Positions 8,098-16,502 of a stretch of DNA of 64,000 nucleotides are shown here, in pieces. Position 1 is the stretch's first letter, and each line of letters opens with the position of its first letter. Below the pieces are notes generated by a model. The model had not been told where the DNA came from. It did not search any database and was given only the letters and a program-made list of their open reading frames with translations. Source of the DNA: Candidatus Gastranaerophilales bacterium (lineage in GTDB: Bacteria; Cyanobacteriota; Vampirovibrionia; Gastranaerophilales; Gastranaerophilaceae); NCBI GenBank assembly GCA_944325575.1, contig CALVAR010000010.1:1-64000 (forward strand). The letters run 5' to 3'. A program made the translations under genes and the position numbers.

Positions 8098-8849
8098 TGA
8101 CTTTGGCAATAGCAATTACCGGTAAAAGCGGCAGCGGAAAAACAACACTTACAAAAAACTTTGTAAAAGTTTTAAAAGAGACATATCCCGATAAAAATAT
8201 CCTGCTTTTTGACAATGATTTGTCTACGGAGCTTGCACACAGCTACGGCATGGATGTGAGAAATACCATATACGGTATAAGAAGCGGAAAACATGAATAC
8301 AAAACAGGCATTCCGTCCCGCATGACAAAACAGGAGTACATAGAGTGGGCATTAGAGGATATTCTTGTCGAAGTAGAAGAAAATGTTGATTTAATAGTTT
8401 CATGGCTTGTTCCGTCTAAAGACTGCCGCTGTCCTATAACAGGACAGATAGCAGATGCTGTTGCAAAGCTGATTAACCAGTACGATATTGTTATTTTCGA
8501 CTGTGAATTTGACCTTAAATATCTTCATCAGCTTGTGGATATTCCCATGGATGTTACGCTTATTATTGCCAATGCAACGGAAGAATCCGTTTTTCTTGCA
8601 CAGCGTATAGAAGAATTTTCCGCAAAATATGCTGCAGGCGGGCAAATGGCTCTTGTCTTAAATAATGTGAACAATGCACAGTACAATAAAGTTCAGGATT
8701 ATTTAAACAAATACAGTCTCGAGGTGCTAGGTATAATTCCGCATGACAAAGAACTTTTGGAACACTCTATTGATAAAAATTCAAAAGTGGTGGAAGATGC
8801 TATTAAGGGACTGTTTTTCAGATTAAATCTCCCTCAGGTAAGGAACTGA
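8097..8849 (+). CDS. CooC-like P-loop ATPase (MinD/ParA family)
   Basis: A 250-residue ATPase. The N-terminus AITGKSGSGKTTLTKNF is a P-loop of the deviant ParA/CooC type, and IVIFDCEFDLKYLHQL is the Walker B region. Asn-rich VLNNVNNAQYNK near residue 195 matches the base-recognition strand of the family, followed by VLGIIPHDKEL, typical of CooC-like proteins. CooC proteins help insert nickel or activate corrinoid/CO-dehydrogenase components. Here it sits inside a methyl-transfer operon, between core-MetE-like (1-base overlap) and folD (1-base gap), so a role in handling the corrinoid or metal of that pathway is likely but not shown. No CODH/ACS gene is in the window. Confidence 0.7.
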   Translation: MTLAIAITGKSGSGKTTLTKNFVKVLKETYPDKNILLFDNDLSTELAHSYGMDVRNTIYGIRSGKHEYKTGIPSRMTKQEYIEWALEDILVEVEENVDLIVSWLVPSKDCRCPITGQIADAVAKLINQYDIVIFDCEFDLKYLHQLVDIPMDVTLIIANATEESVFLAQRIEEFSAKYAAGGQMALVLNNVNNAQYNKVQDYLNKYSLEVLGIIPHDKELLEHSIDKNSKVVEDAIKGLFFRLNLPQVRN

Positions 8850-8850
8850 T

Positions 8851-9696
8851 ATGGCAAAACTTATAGAAGGAAAAATTGTAGCAAAAAAAATACTCGAAAA
8901 TTTGTCTGACGAGATTCTTTTTCTTGAAAAAAAGCCCTGCCTTGCCGTAATAATTGCCGGCGATGATGCTGCAAGCAAAATATATGTTAATTCCAAAAAG
9001 AAAAAAGCCGAAGAGCTCGGGATAAAGTCTGTCGTTATAGAACTTCCGCAAAATTGTACGCAGCAGGAAATTCTTGAAAAAATTTATACACTCAATAACG
9101 ATGATTCCGTAAACGGAATACTTGTACAGCTTCCTTTGCCGCCGCAAATTAACGCTAAAGAGGTCGTTGAAAAAATACACCCTCTAAAAGATGTGGACGG
9201 TTTGCATCCGTATAACCTAGGACAAATAGCTGCCGGCAACAAACCCCATGCTTACCCCTGCACACCAAAAGGTATTATAAGACTTCTGGAATATTATGAT
9301 ATTTCTATTGCCGGCAAACATGCAGTAATAATAGGACGTTCCAACCTTGTGGGCAGACCGCTTTCATTAATGCTTTTGAATGAAAATGCAACCGTAACCG
9401 TTTGCCACAGCAAAACAAAAAATCTTTCACAAATTACACAGCAGGCGGATATCCTTGTCAGCGCTGCAGGACAAAGGAATCTTGTTAAAGCTGATATGGT
9501 AAAAGACGGCGCTGTTGTGATAGATGTGGGAATCAACAGACAAGAAGACGGCAAACTATGCGGAGATGTTGATTTTTGGGGAGCAGAACCCCGCGCTTCT
9601 TACATCACACCCGTACCGGGCGGAGTCGGCCCGATGACTATCTGCTCTTTGATGCAGAATACTTTTGACTTGTATAAAATACAAAATAAAATTTAG
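8851..9696 (+). CDS. folD: Bifunctional methylenetetrahydrofolate dehydrogenase / cyclohydrolase
   Basis: A 281-residue enzyme interconverting 5,10-methylene-, 5,10-methenyl- and 10-formyl-tetrahydrofolate in the cytoplasm. Family motifs are clear: SKIYVNSKKKKAEELGI with the catalytic Tyr/Lys pair, GILVQLPLPPQI, KDVDGLHPYN, the Rossmann loop VIIGRSNLVGRPL, and TPVPGGVGPMT near the end. Length is normal. It is third in a tightly packed operon with the core-MetE-like and CooC-like genes, tying folate one-carbon units to methionine synthesis. Confidence 0.96.
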   Translation: MAKLIEGKIVAKKILENLSDEILFLEKKPCLAVIIAGDDAASKIYVNSKKKKAEELGIKSVVIELPQNCTQQEILEKIYTLNNDDSVNGILVQLPLPPQINAKEVVEKIHPLKDVDGLHPYNLGQIAAGNKPHAYPCTPKGIIRLLEYYDISIAGKHAVIIGRSNLVGRPLSLMLLNENATVTVCHSKTKNLSQITQQADILVSAAGQRNLVKADMVKDGAVVIDVGINRQEDGKLCGDVDFWGAEPRASYITPVPGGVGPMTICSLMQNTFDLYKIQNKI

Positions 9697-9707
9697 CAGG
9701 CGATTTT

Positions 9708-10550
9708 ATGAGTAACTTTAACTATACATATAATCTGGAATTATTTAATAAATTTTTTGAAAAAAAATTACACCCGATTTTAAAGCCGCTCGCTGCCAAA
9801 ATTCCGGTGCCGCTAAAACCGTTTACAAAAGCCGTTTCAAAAAAAGCTTTTAATGCTGTCTGCACTACAATACGAGGCTTTGAACCATACGAAACAAAAC
9901 CGGATAAAGATGATATTGCTTTTTTAAAAGCATTACATTTTTTTCCCGATTTTTTCGAAGCAGAATACATTGCCTGTTTTAAGGGGCAGGCATACGGCAA
10001 TGCCTTTGATGCAAAATCCCTGAAATTTATTAAAAATACAGGCAGAAAAAATATCGTTGTCTGGCAGGGAATGCTGATTATTGCCCAGTTTAACGAAAAA
10101 ACAGCAGGAAATATTCTTTTTAGAAAATATGACACCAGTATCAACGCAGGCAACATTGTAAACTCCATACTGGATAAAAGACAGGAAAACACTTTTGACA
10201 AAATTAATGAACTGAAAAAAGGCGAGTCCTACACCGAATTTATAAAGCAGAATTATCAGGTTATGTTTACAAAAAAACAGGATGAAAAAAACTTTTTGAA
10301 CGAAGAATTTTGCAAAAAACTCTTTATGTTCAGCAAAAAATACAACTGTTTTGTGTCCTTCGGGATTATAAAAAACAACCTCTATATTGCGCTGAACAGT
10401 TTTGAAAACGACAAATCTTATGCAAAAAACGGCTGGTTCAATTTTGACGACAAGTTTGACAACATAGAATATATGGAAAATATTTTCCAGCAGTTTGAAA
10501 CAACCGTAATGGCAGTCAAAAACTTGAATACATCGGTAACAGAAAAATAA
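9708..10550 (+). CDS. DUF3137-like protein
   Basis: A 280-residue protein of unknown function, last in the folD operon (11-base gap). Two stretches match the DUF3137 pattern: WQGMLIIAQFNEK at about residue 120 (the family's FxGLFFxADFNK strand) and YQVMFTKKQDEKNFLNEEFCKKL followed by FVSFGIIKNNLYIAL (residues about 185-225). A Lys/Pro-rich segment at 20-45 could touch the membrane, but no full membrane helix is present, unlike many DUF3137 proteins. The assignment rests on pattern only. Confidence 0.55.
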   Translation: MSNFNYTYNLELFNKFFEKKLHPILKPLAAKIPVPLKPFTKAVSKKAFNAVCTTIRGFEPYETKPDKDDIAFLKALHFFPDFFEAEYIACFKGQAYGNAFDAKSLKFIKNTGRKNIVVWQGMLIIAQFNEKTAGNILFRKYDTSINAGNIVNSILDKRQENTFDKINELKKGESYTEFIKQNYQVMFTKKQDEKNFLNEEFCKKLFMFSKKYNCFVSFGIIKNNLYIALNSFENDKSYAKNGWFNFDDKFDNIEYMENIFQQFETTVMAVKNLNTSVTEK

Positions 10551-10610
10551 GCATTGTAATAAGGCAAAAATTATAATATAATTTCGTTATACACAATATC
10601 AGGTGAAAAT

Positions 10611-10958
10611 ATGGCAAAACATAACGATACAATTCCTATAGAAGTATGTATTTTAACGGTAGACCACGATATAAAAGGTACTGTGCACGTTTCCAAGTAC
10701 ACAAATACTAACCGTGAATTAACAGACCTTTTAAACGATAAGGAAAGAAGATTCCTTGCGGTTACAAATGTTGAAATTTATCCGAGAAATTCAAACCAGC
10801 CGCCCAGAAGATACAACTTTTTGGAAATTCACATGGACTATGTTTTGATGGTTCACCCGTCATCTCAGGTTGTGTTCAAAGAATCTTCCAAAGCACAGGA
10901 AGACATTGCAAGATTTAGAGAATTAAGAAACAAATTGAGCCATACAAAACCATTCTAA
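10611..10958 (+). CDS. Conserved small protein of unknown function
   Basis: A 115-residue soluble protein, probably all-beta at the N-terminus (IPIEVCILTVDHDIKGTVHV, then RFLAVTNVEIYPR) and helical at the end (EDIARFRELRNKL). The LTDLLND...RRFLAVTNVEIY layout resembles small proteins that bind a strand or nucleic acid, but I do not recognise a named function. AGGTG seven bases before the ATG is the ribosome site. It has its own likely promoter: an AT-rich TATAATATAATT lies at about 10571-10582. Confidence 0.6.
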   Translation: MAKHNDTIPIEVCILTVDHDIKGTVHVSKYTNTNRELTDLLNDKERRFLAVTNVEIYPRNSNQPPRRYNFLEIHMDYVLMVHPSSQVVFKESSKAQEDIARFRELRNKLSHTKPF

Positions 10959-11027
10959 ATCTTAGAAGAATCTGTATTTTTTATGCCGGATAGGTTTTTT
11001 AAGGGCTTAGTTTAGTGTGGAATAAAT

Positions 11028-12011
11028 ATGAAAAAGCCGAAAAAAATATTGATGATAAATTTTGGCGGAATTGGAGATGAAATCCTTTTTCTGCCTGCAA
11101 TTTCAAGCCTTAAAAAAGAATATCCGGAAGCAAAAATCACGCTCGTACTGGAACCCAGAAGCAAATCAGTCAAAAATTTAACAAACCTTATAGACGATGT
11201 AATATGCGTTGATATCAAAGGCAAACATAAGTACTGGGAACTTATAAAATTTCTTTTCAAAGCAGGATTTGGCAAATTTGACATGGTATTTTCTTCCGGT
11301 GCAAATAACCTTATACCGCTGCTTTTGTTTTTGACGGGCATAACATACCGTTACGGATATGAAAGCGGAGCCTTGAGCCGTATATTACTGACAAAAGCAG
11401 TAAAACTAAAAAAGAATCAATATGCCTCATTTATGTACCACGAGCTGGTCACGCCGGTTACGGATTATAAAACTGATTATCCGGAAATTGACGCCGGAGA
11501 AGTAGAAAAAGAACCAAATTCCGTGTTGATTCACCCAGGTGTCAGCAAGATGAGCGTTGTGCGGCACATGATTAAAACATGGACACCTGAAATCTGGGCG
11601 GAACTTGTACAAAAAGTTCTTTCTGCAGGCAAAAAAGTCTATCTGATAGGCGGTCCGGATGACAAAGAGTGTATTGAAAAAATAACGGAAATTATAGGAG
11701 ACGTACCGAATTTTACAAACCTCTACGGTACAACAAAAAATATCATGGATCTTGCACGTCTTACAAAAAAAGCCGAAGTGCTTATCTGCTCTGACTCCGC
11801 ACCAATGCATATAGGAGTTGGAGTGGGAACAAAAACACTGGCATTATTCGGCCCTACAGATGAAAAGAAGCTTATTCCGAACAACGAAAAATATATTGCA
11901 ATAAAAAACAACTGCGACTGCAGACCGTGCCTGTGGGACAAAAGACAGACAACCTGCGAAGAATTAAAGTGTCTTAAAATAAATCTTGACGAAGTTGTAA
12001 AACTAATATAA
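11028..12011 (+). CDS. Glycosyltransferase family 9 (heptosyltransferase-like)
   Basis: A 327-residue GT-B enzyme of the ADP-heptose:LPS heptosyltransferase family. The N-terminal domain opens ILMINFGGIGDEILFLPAI, the family signature. The C-terminal nucleotide-sugar domain has VLIHPGVS, VYLIGGPDDKE and the diagnostic ICSDSAPMHIGVGVGTKTLALFGPT (residues about 245-270). Cysteines near the end (CDCRPCLW, CEELKC) are typical of the family. It would build surface polysaccharide at the cytoplasmic face; sugar and acceptor cannot be read from sequence. anmK follows 3 bases later, so they share a transcript. Confidence 0.9.
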   Translation: MKKPKKILMINFGGIGDEILFLPAISSLKKEYPEAKITLVLEPRSKSVKNLTNLIDDVICVDIKGKHKYWELIKFLFKAGFGKFDMVFSSGANNLIPLLLFLTGITYRYGYESGALSRILLTKAVKLKKNQYASFMYHELVTPVTDYKTDYPEIDAGEVEKEPNSVLIHPGVSKMSVVRHMIKTWTPEIWAELVQKVLSAGKKVYLIGGPDDKECIEKITEIIGDVPNFTNLYGTTKNIMDLARLTKKAEVLICSDSAPMHIGVGVGTKTLALFGPTDEKKLIPNNEKYIAIKNNCDCRPCLWDKRQTTCEELKCLKINLDEVVKLI

Positions 12012-12014
12012 TTT

Positions 12015-13151
12015 ATGGACAAAAACTACAAAACAGCAATCGGAATGATGTCCGGTACATCAATGGACGGTATTGACGCCGCACTGGTGCGGATATTTAA
12101 TGACTTTAGTTTTGAAATACTAAATACACACTCTCTCGATTATCCGCAGGAAATCCGTAAAAAACTGCTGGAAATAGCAAACAACAAAGGTCTCACTGCC
12201 GATATATGCTTTATGGATTTTGTGGTCGGCAAACTTTTTGCACAATGCGCCAACGAGCTTTTGGAAAAATCGAATATAAAAGCAGGTGAAGTAGATTACA
12301 TAGCCTCTCACGGGCAGACTGTTTTTCATTCACCTCAACCTCAAGAAATAGGCGGTATATCAACAGGCAGCACCCTTCAAATAGGCAATATTTCCGTAAT
12401 TGCACAATTAACGGGTATAAAAACAATAGGAGATTTCCGCTCAAAAGACATAGCAGCAGGCGGGCAGGGCGCTCCTCTTGTTCCGTTTGCAGACGAATTA
12501 ATTTTTAAAAAAGATAAAAACAGAGCCATACAAAATATAGGCGGCATAGGTAATGTAACCGTACTGTCAAAGGAGTGTGACACATTTGCTTTTGATACGG
12601 GGCCGGGAAATATGCTCATAGATTACTTTGTACAAAAGCTTTTTGATAAACCTTTTGACAAAAACGGCGAAATTGCGTCCTGCGGCAATGTTGATGAAAA
12701 GTGGCTGAATGAACTTCTAAAAGAGCCCTATTACTCTCTTGAACCGCCAAAATCAACGGGAAGAGAACTTTTTAACGAAAATTATGCAAAAAAAATCTAT
12801 AAAACAGCTCCCGACAATAAAAACAATGTGATAACAACACTTACGGCGCTGACTGCAAAAACAATTTTTGATGCGTATGAAAAATTTGTCTTTCCCAGAA
12901 CAGATATAGAACAAATTGTGCTGGGCGGCGGCGGTGCATATAATTGTACTTTGATAAAATTTTTAGAGCATTATTTTAAAAACAGGTTAGAAATCAAAAC
13001 GCACAATGATTTTAATATTAATGATAAATTCAAAGAGGCGCTTGCCTTTGCTATGCTTGGATTTTGCACGATTGAAAAAATTCCGTCCAACCTTACACAC
13101 TGTACAGGAGCGAAAAAAAGAGTTATTATGGGTATAACGGCCTGCCCTTAA
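12015..13151 (+). CDS. anmK: Anhydro-N-acetylmuramic acid kinase
   Basis: A 378-residue kinase that opens and phosphorylates 1,6-anhydro-MurNAc to MurNAc-6-phosphate during cell-wall recycling in the cytoplasm. Hallmarks are GMMSGTSMDGIDA at residues 10-22, ASHGQTVFHSPQ, TIGDFRSKDIAAGGQGAPLVPFAD, the phosphate loop NIGGIGNVT, and DTGPGNMLID. Length is standard. murQ, encoding the next enzyme of the pathway, follows 31 bases downstream. Confidence 0.95.
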   Translation: MDKNYKTAIGMMSGTSMDGIDAALVRIFNDFSFEILNTHSLDYPQEIRKKLLEIANNKGLTADICFMDFVVGKLFAQCANELLEKSNIKAGEVDYIASHGQTVFHSPQPQEIGGISTGSTLQIGNISVIAQLTGIKTIGDFRSKDIAAGGQGAPLVPFADELIFKKDKNRAIQNIGGIGNVTVLSKECDTFAFDTGPGNMLIDYFVQKLFDKPFDKNGEIASCGNVDEKWLNELLKEPYYSLEPPKSTGRELFNENYAKKIYKTAPDNKNNVITTLTALTAKTIFDAYEKFVFPRTDIEQIVLGGGGAYNCTLIKFLEHYFKNRLEIKTHNDFNINDKFKEALAFAMLGFCTIEKIPSNLTHCTGAKKRVIMGITACP

Positions 13152-13182
13152 TAACAGTTTTGTTCAATTTTGGAAGATTAAA

Positions 13183-14070
13183 ATGATAAAAAAAGAAGCA
13201 ACCGAACACATAAATCGCGATACCATTAATATTGATCTGGTCGGCACACACGACATGCTTGTTATGATAAATAACGAGGACAAAAAAGTTGCATATGCAG
13301 TAGAAAAATGCATCCCCGATATAACAAAAGGGGTCGACATTATTGTCAGAAACTTCTTAAACGGCGGAAGACTTTTCTATGTAGGAGCCGGCACCAGCGG
13401 CAGACTGGGTGTTTTGGATGCATCGGAATGCCCTCCGACTTTCAGCACGCCAAATGACATGGTGGTCGGTATTATTGCAGGCGGAGACAGAGCACTAAGA
13501 GAAGCAATTGAAGGAGCAGAAGACTCGGAAGAACTGGCTCTTGCTGATTTTGATAAATATGATGTTTGCAACAACGATACTGTTGTGGGTATTTCCGCAT
13601 CAGGCAACGCAAAATACGTCACAAAATTTCTACAGGTTGCAAAACTAAAAAAATGTAAAACAATAGCAATTACTTCAAATCCAAATGCAAAAATGAAAGC
13701 TTATGCGGATTGCTTTATCTGTGCAGAAACAGGAGCAGAAGCAATTTCCGGCTCCACAAGAATGAAAGCCGGTACCGCTCAAAAAATGATTTTGAATATG
13801 CTTTCCACAGGTTCCATGGTAAAAATCGGGAAAACCTATCACAATTTGATGATAGACGTTAACCCGACTAACGCCAAATTAAAAAGAAGAGCCGTGACTA
13901 TAGTCTCCGAGATATGCGGCTGCAGAGAAGTAACGGCAAGAAATGTACTGGAATCTAACGGATACAAAACAAAACACGCAGTATTATTTATTCTTTACGG
14001 TCTGGACTTCAAAGAAGCTGATATGCTTCTTAAACAGCATCAGGGCGTTCTAAGACGAATCTTTGAGTAG
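13183..14070 (+). CDS. murQ: N-acetylmuramic acid 6-phosphate etherase
   Basis: A 295-residue SIS-domain etherase that splits MurNAc-6-phosphate into GlcNAc-6-phosphate and D-lactate. The sugar-isomerase domain carries FYVGAGTSGRLGVLDASECPPTF with the catalytic Glu, the GIIAGGDRAL loop, GISASGNAKYV and SGSTRMKAGTAQKM, all diagnostic. The C-terminal helical part (CREVTARNVLESNGYK...) is also typical. It completes the AnmK-MurQ recycling pair; no NagZ, AmpG or NagA gene is in the window. Repeat-rich DNA begins directly after its stop. Confidence 0.95.
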   Translation: MIKKEATEHINRDTINIDLVGTHDMLVMINNEDKKVAYAVEKCIPDITKGVDIIVRNFLNGGRLFYVGAGTSGRLGVLDASECPPTFSTPNDMVVGIIAGGDRALREAIEGAEDSEELALADFDKYDVCNNDTVVGISASGNAKYVTKFLQVAKLKKCKTIAITSNPNAKMKAYADCFICAETGAEAISGSTRMKAGTAQKMILNMLSTGSMVKIGKTYHNLMIDVNPTNAKLKRRAVTIVSEICGCREVTARNVLESNGYKTKHAVLFILYGLDFKEADMLLKQHQGVLRRIFE

Positions 14071-14084
14071 CGGATTTTGCCTTC

Positions 14085-14117
14085 TTTTCTTAGCGAGCTG
14101 AGGCGAGCTATAGAAAA
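14085..14117. repeat. Small hairpin repeat (TTTTCTTAGC type)
   Basis: TTTTCTTAGC (14085-14094) pairs with GCTATAGAAAA (14107-14117) around GAG...CGA. The same hairpin occurs inverted at 47831-47864, where it is nested inside a larger hairpin element. Confidence 0.6.
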
Positions 14118-14133
14118 TGGCGTCACGGATATA

Positions 14134-14307
14134 TTTCATATTGTCAACTGACTCCGACTACTTGATGAACCTGTGCAATAAACAAGTCCGTTTTTATCAG
14201 CAAGTCCAGCACAGGCAACAAGTGCATGGGGTCACTTCCGTAAAATGCTAGACTTGGCGTCACTCGCACTCCGTGCACCACTTCTACAAGCGAGGCCGCC
14301 TCAGACA
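14134..14307 (+). repeat. Interspersed hairpin element, copy C (plain form)
   Basis: Complete 174-bp form, from TTTCATATTGTC to CCTCAGACA. Two hairpins are visible. In the first, CTTG plus CCTGTGC pair with GCACAGG plus CAAG. In the second, GTGCATGG pairs with CCGTGCAC (one G-U pair). It lies 63 bases after murQ and is followed by a stretch of other repeats. Confidence 0.9.
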
Positions 14308-14370
14308 ACATAGAATTTTTGAAGCTGTAAAGTTCTGTAAATAGTGACAGGAAGTGCAAAAGATATATGT

Positions 14371-14744
14371 GTTGGGCAAGTATGCCCAACCTACAGCCTT
14401 TGTTTGTAATTTTTTATGCCCGCAAATTATTAGAACAAGTCCATATATAAGATTCTGAACACACACGTTCATTTCGCAAGGCACGTCTGGCGCTTCAGAA
14501 TGACATTGATTATTTGTCATCCTGAGGAGCGAAGCGAGCTCAGGATCTTACCGGTTCTTTGATAACACATCAAGTGTGTAAGATTCTGAACACAGCAATA
14601 TTTTTGCGGCAAAGCATATTCGATGCTTCAGAATGACGCTCATTCGTCCGTCGTCCTAAGTCTTATTGTGTTGGGCAGGTATGCCCAACCTACAACCCTC
14701 AGAATGACGGGCTTTATTGCGTTGGACAGGTATGTCCAACCTAC
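14371..14744. repeat. Island of small palindromic repeats
   Basis: No gene is seen between murQ and lysS. The island holds three copies of the GTTGGGCA/TGCCCAAC hairpin followed by CTAC (14371-14394, 14670-14693, 14721-14744); the third reads GTTGGACA/TGTCCAAC, a compensated pair change. Between them are hairpins of the type GTCATTCTGA/TCAGAATC (about 14449-14503, 14517-14550 and 14579-14637). The segment 14399-14505 (TTTGTTTGTAATT to CAGAATGACAT) is repeated with about 80 percent identity at 47929-48032. Confidence 0.8.
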
Positions 14745-14796
14745 GGTCTGTAAATAGTGACCGGACGGACATCACGACCGTATGAACAAAAAACAA

Positions 14797-14828
14797 AAAC
14801 CTCTTTTATTTTTCAATAAAAGAGGTTT
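14797..14828 (-). terminator. Rho-independent terminator of lysS
   Basis: Perfect 14-bp stem AAACCTCTTTTATT / AATAAAAGAGGTTT with a 4-base loop, followed on the minus strand by TTGTTTTTTG. It lies 20 bases after the lysS stop. Confidence 0.85.
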
Positions 14829-14847
14829 CAGTTTTAATTTTTATATA

Positions 14848-16356
14848 TTATTTCTCAAGCGGTCTCATAGTCGGGAATGCTATTACATCTCTGATTGTCT
14901 GAGAGTTTGTAAGCAGCATAACGAGCCTGTCTATACCCATACCCATACCGCCTGTCGGAGGCATACCGTATTCAAGAGAAGTAATAAAATCTTCATCCAG
15001 TTCCATTGCTTCTTCGTCTCCGTTTGCTTTTGCAAGCGCCTGAGCTTCAAAACGGCTTCTCTGGTCAATAGGATCAGTAAGTTCGGAGAATGCATTTGCC
15101 AGCTCCCAGCCGTTGATTCTTGTTTCAAAACGTTCAGTGAGTCTGGAGTTGTCTCTGTGAACTTTTGCAAGAGGAGAAATTTCTCTCGGGTAGTCAATAA
15201 TATGGCATGGCTGAATTAAAGACGGCTCGATTTTGTCTTCAAAAACAGCCTCTACAACCTGACCCCAGTTCATATCATCATCCACCTGAACATTGAGCTT
15301 TTTAGCTGCTTCAACAGCTTGTTTTGCGTCATATATTTCCATAAAATCAACGCCGGTAGCTTCTTTGATAGAGCCGAGCATTGTTTTTCTGTCCCACGGA
15401 GGAGTAAGATCTATTTCATGTTCTCCGTATGTAATTTTTGTTGTACCGAGAACCTCCTGTGCCACATAAGCAACCATGTTCTCAGTAAGAGTCATCATGT
15501 CATTGTAATCCGCATAAGCCTGATAGAGCTCAATCATTGTAAATTCAGGATTGTGACGTGTATCAATACCTTCGTTGCGGAAGCATCTGCCGATTTCATA
15601 AACTCTTTCTGACACACCGCCTACGATAAGTCTTTTTAAGTAAAGCTCGAGAGCAATTCTCAAAGTCAAATCCATATCAAGTGCGTTGTGGTGAGTAGTG
15701 AATGGTCTTGCATTTGCTCCCGAAGCTGTTGTTTGAAGAATAGGAGTTTCAACTTCCAAAAATCCGGCTTTAGCAAGATATTCTCTTATCTTTTGGATAA
15801 TAAGGCTTCTTTTCCTGAAAGTATCACGAACATCTTCGTTCATAATCAGGTCAACATAGCGCTGTCTGTATCTTGTATCTACGTCCGTAAGACCGTGAAA
15901 TTTTTCCGGAAGAGGAAGCAGCGCTTTTGATAACAGTTTGTAATCAGTAGCTTTTATAGAGAGCTCGCCTCTCGGTGTTCTTCTGATTGTTCCCTGAAAT
16001 CCTACAATGTCGCCTATATCAATGAGTTTCATTGCTTTAATTTTTTCGGGGTCCATATTTTCCTTGTGTGAAAAAATCTGAATTTTGCCCGAACCGTCCT
16101 GCAAGTCAATGAACATTCCGGTATTTCTCATTGCCATAACTCTGCCGGCAACTTTATATTCGTCATTTGTTTCTTCTCCTGCAGGCAGGTCTTTGTATTT
16201 TTCCTGCAAAGCTTTCGCCGATGCATTTTTGTCATATGAATAAGGATAAGGATTTATACCTTTATCGGCAAGTTCCGTCAATTTTTGAATTCTTGTATTT
16301 CTGATTGCATTCAGCGTAGGTGCATTCATGGTTGGAGTGTGATTATTTTCTGACAT
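14848..16356 (-). CDS. lysS: Lysyl-tRNA synthetase, class II
   Basis: A 502-residue cytoplasmic enzyme charging tRNA-Lys. The N-terminal OB-fold anticodon domain holds VAGRVMAMRNTGMFIDLQD. The class II core shows RYRQRYVDLI (motif 1 region), CFRNEGIDTRHNPEFTMIE (motif 2) and GMGMGIDRLVMLL near the end (motif 3). Length is normal. The ATG at 16356 is chosen because AAGGA lies seven bases upstream; the in-frame TTG at 16362 overlaps that site. It is monocistronic, with its own terminator. Confidence 0.96.
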   Translation of the reverse strand: MSENNHTPTMNAPTLNAIRNTRIQKLTELADKGINPYPYSYDKNASAKALQEKYKDLPAGEETNDEYKVAGRVMAMRNTGMFIDLQDGSGKIQIFSHKENMDPEKIKAMKLIDIGDIVGFQGTIRRTPRGELSIKATDYKLLSKALLPLPEKFHGLTDVDTRYRQRYVDLIMNEDVRDTFRKRSLIIQKIREYLAKAGFLEVETPILQTTASGANARPFTTHHNALDMDLTLRIALELYLKRLIVGGVSERVYEIGRCFRNEGIDTRHNPEFTMIELYQAYADYNDMMTLTENMVAYVAQEVLGTTKITYGEHEIDLTPPWDRKTMLGSIKEATGVDFMEIYDAKQAVEAAKKLNVQVDDDMNWGQVVEAVFEDKIEPSLIQPCHIIDYPREISPLAKVHRDNSRLTERFETRINGWELANAFSELTDPIDQRSRFEAQALAKANGDEEAMELDEDFITSLEYGMPPTGGMGMGIDRLVMLLTNSQTIRDVIAFPTMRPLEK

Positions 16357-16427
16357 TCTCAATTCCTTTTTAATTATGCTTTATGAATATTTTATCATCA
16401 AAAAAAATTATAATACATAAAAAGAAA

Positions 16428-16499
16428 AGGCCCTTGATTATCGAGGACCTGCACAAATCTAAACATTTTTTGTTTTTCGATTTATAAAGAATGTGTCCA
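16428..16499 (-). terminator. Double-hairpin terminator-like sequence upstream of lysS
   Basis: On the minus strand, CTGGACACATTCTTTATAAA, then AATGTTTAGATTTGTGCAGG, then a stem AGGTCCT/AGGGCCT with TTTTC. The order and sequence match the double hairpins after the two glycine-rich prepilin genes (32342-32424 and 48329-48409). No minus-strand gene ends here, so this may be the leftover 3' end of a lost gene. Confidence 0.5.
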
Positions 16500-16502
16500 G
16501 AA

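Noticed and set aside
14144-14389. Frames inside repeat C (also in E, F and D)
   Set aside because: Similar frames recur in several copies only because the element is conserved; stems rather than codons are kept and no start signal is present.
14371-14744. CRISPR-like array from repeated hairpins
   Set aside because: Spacing and repeat units are irregular, and there are no spacers of equal length and no cas genes.
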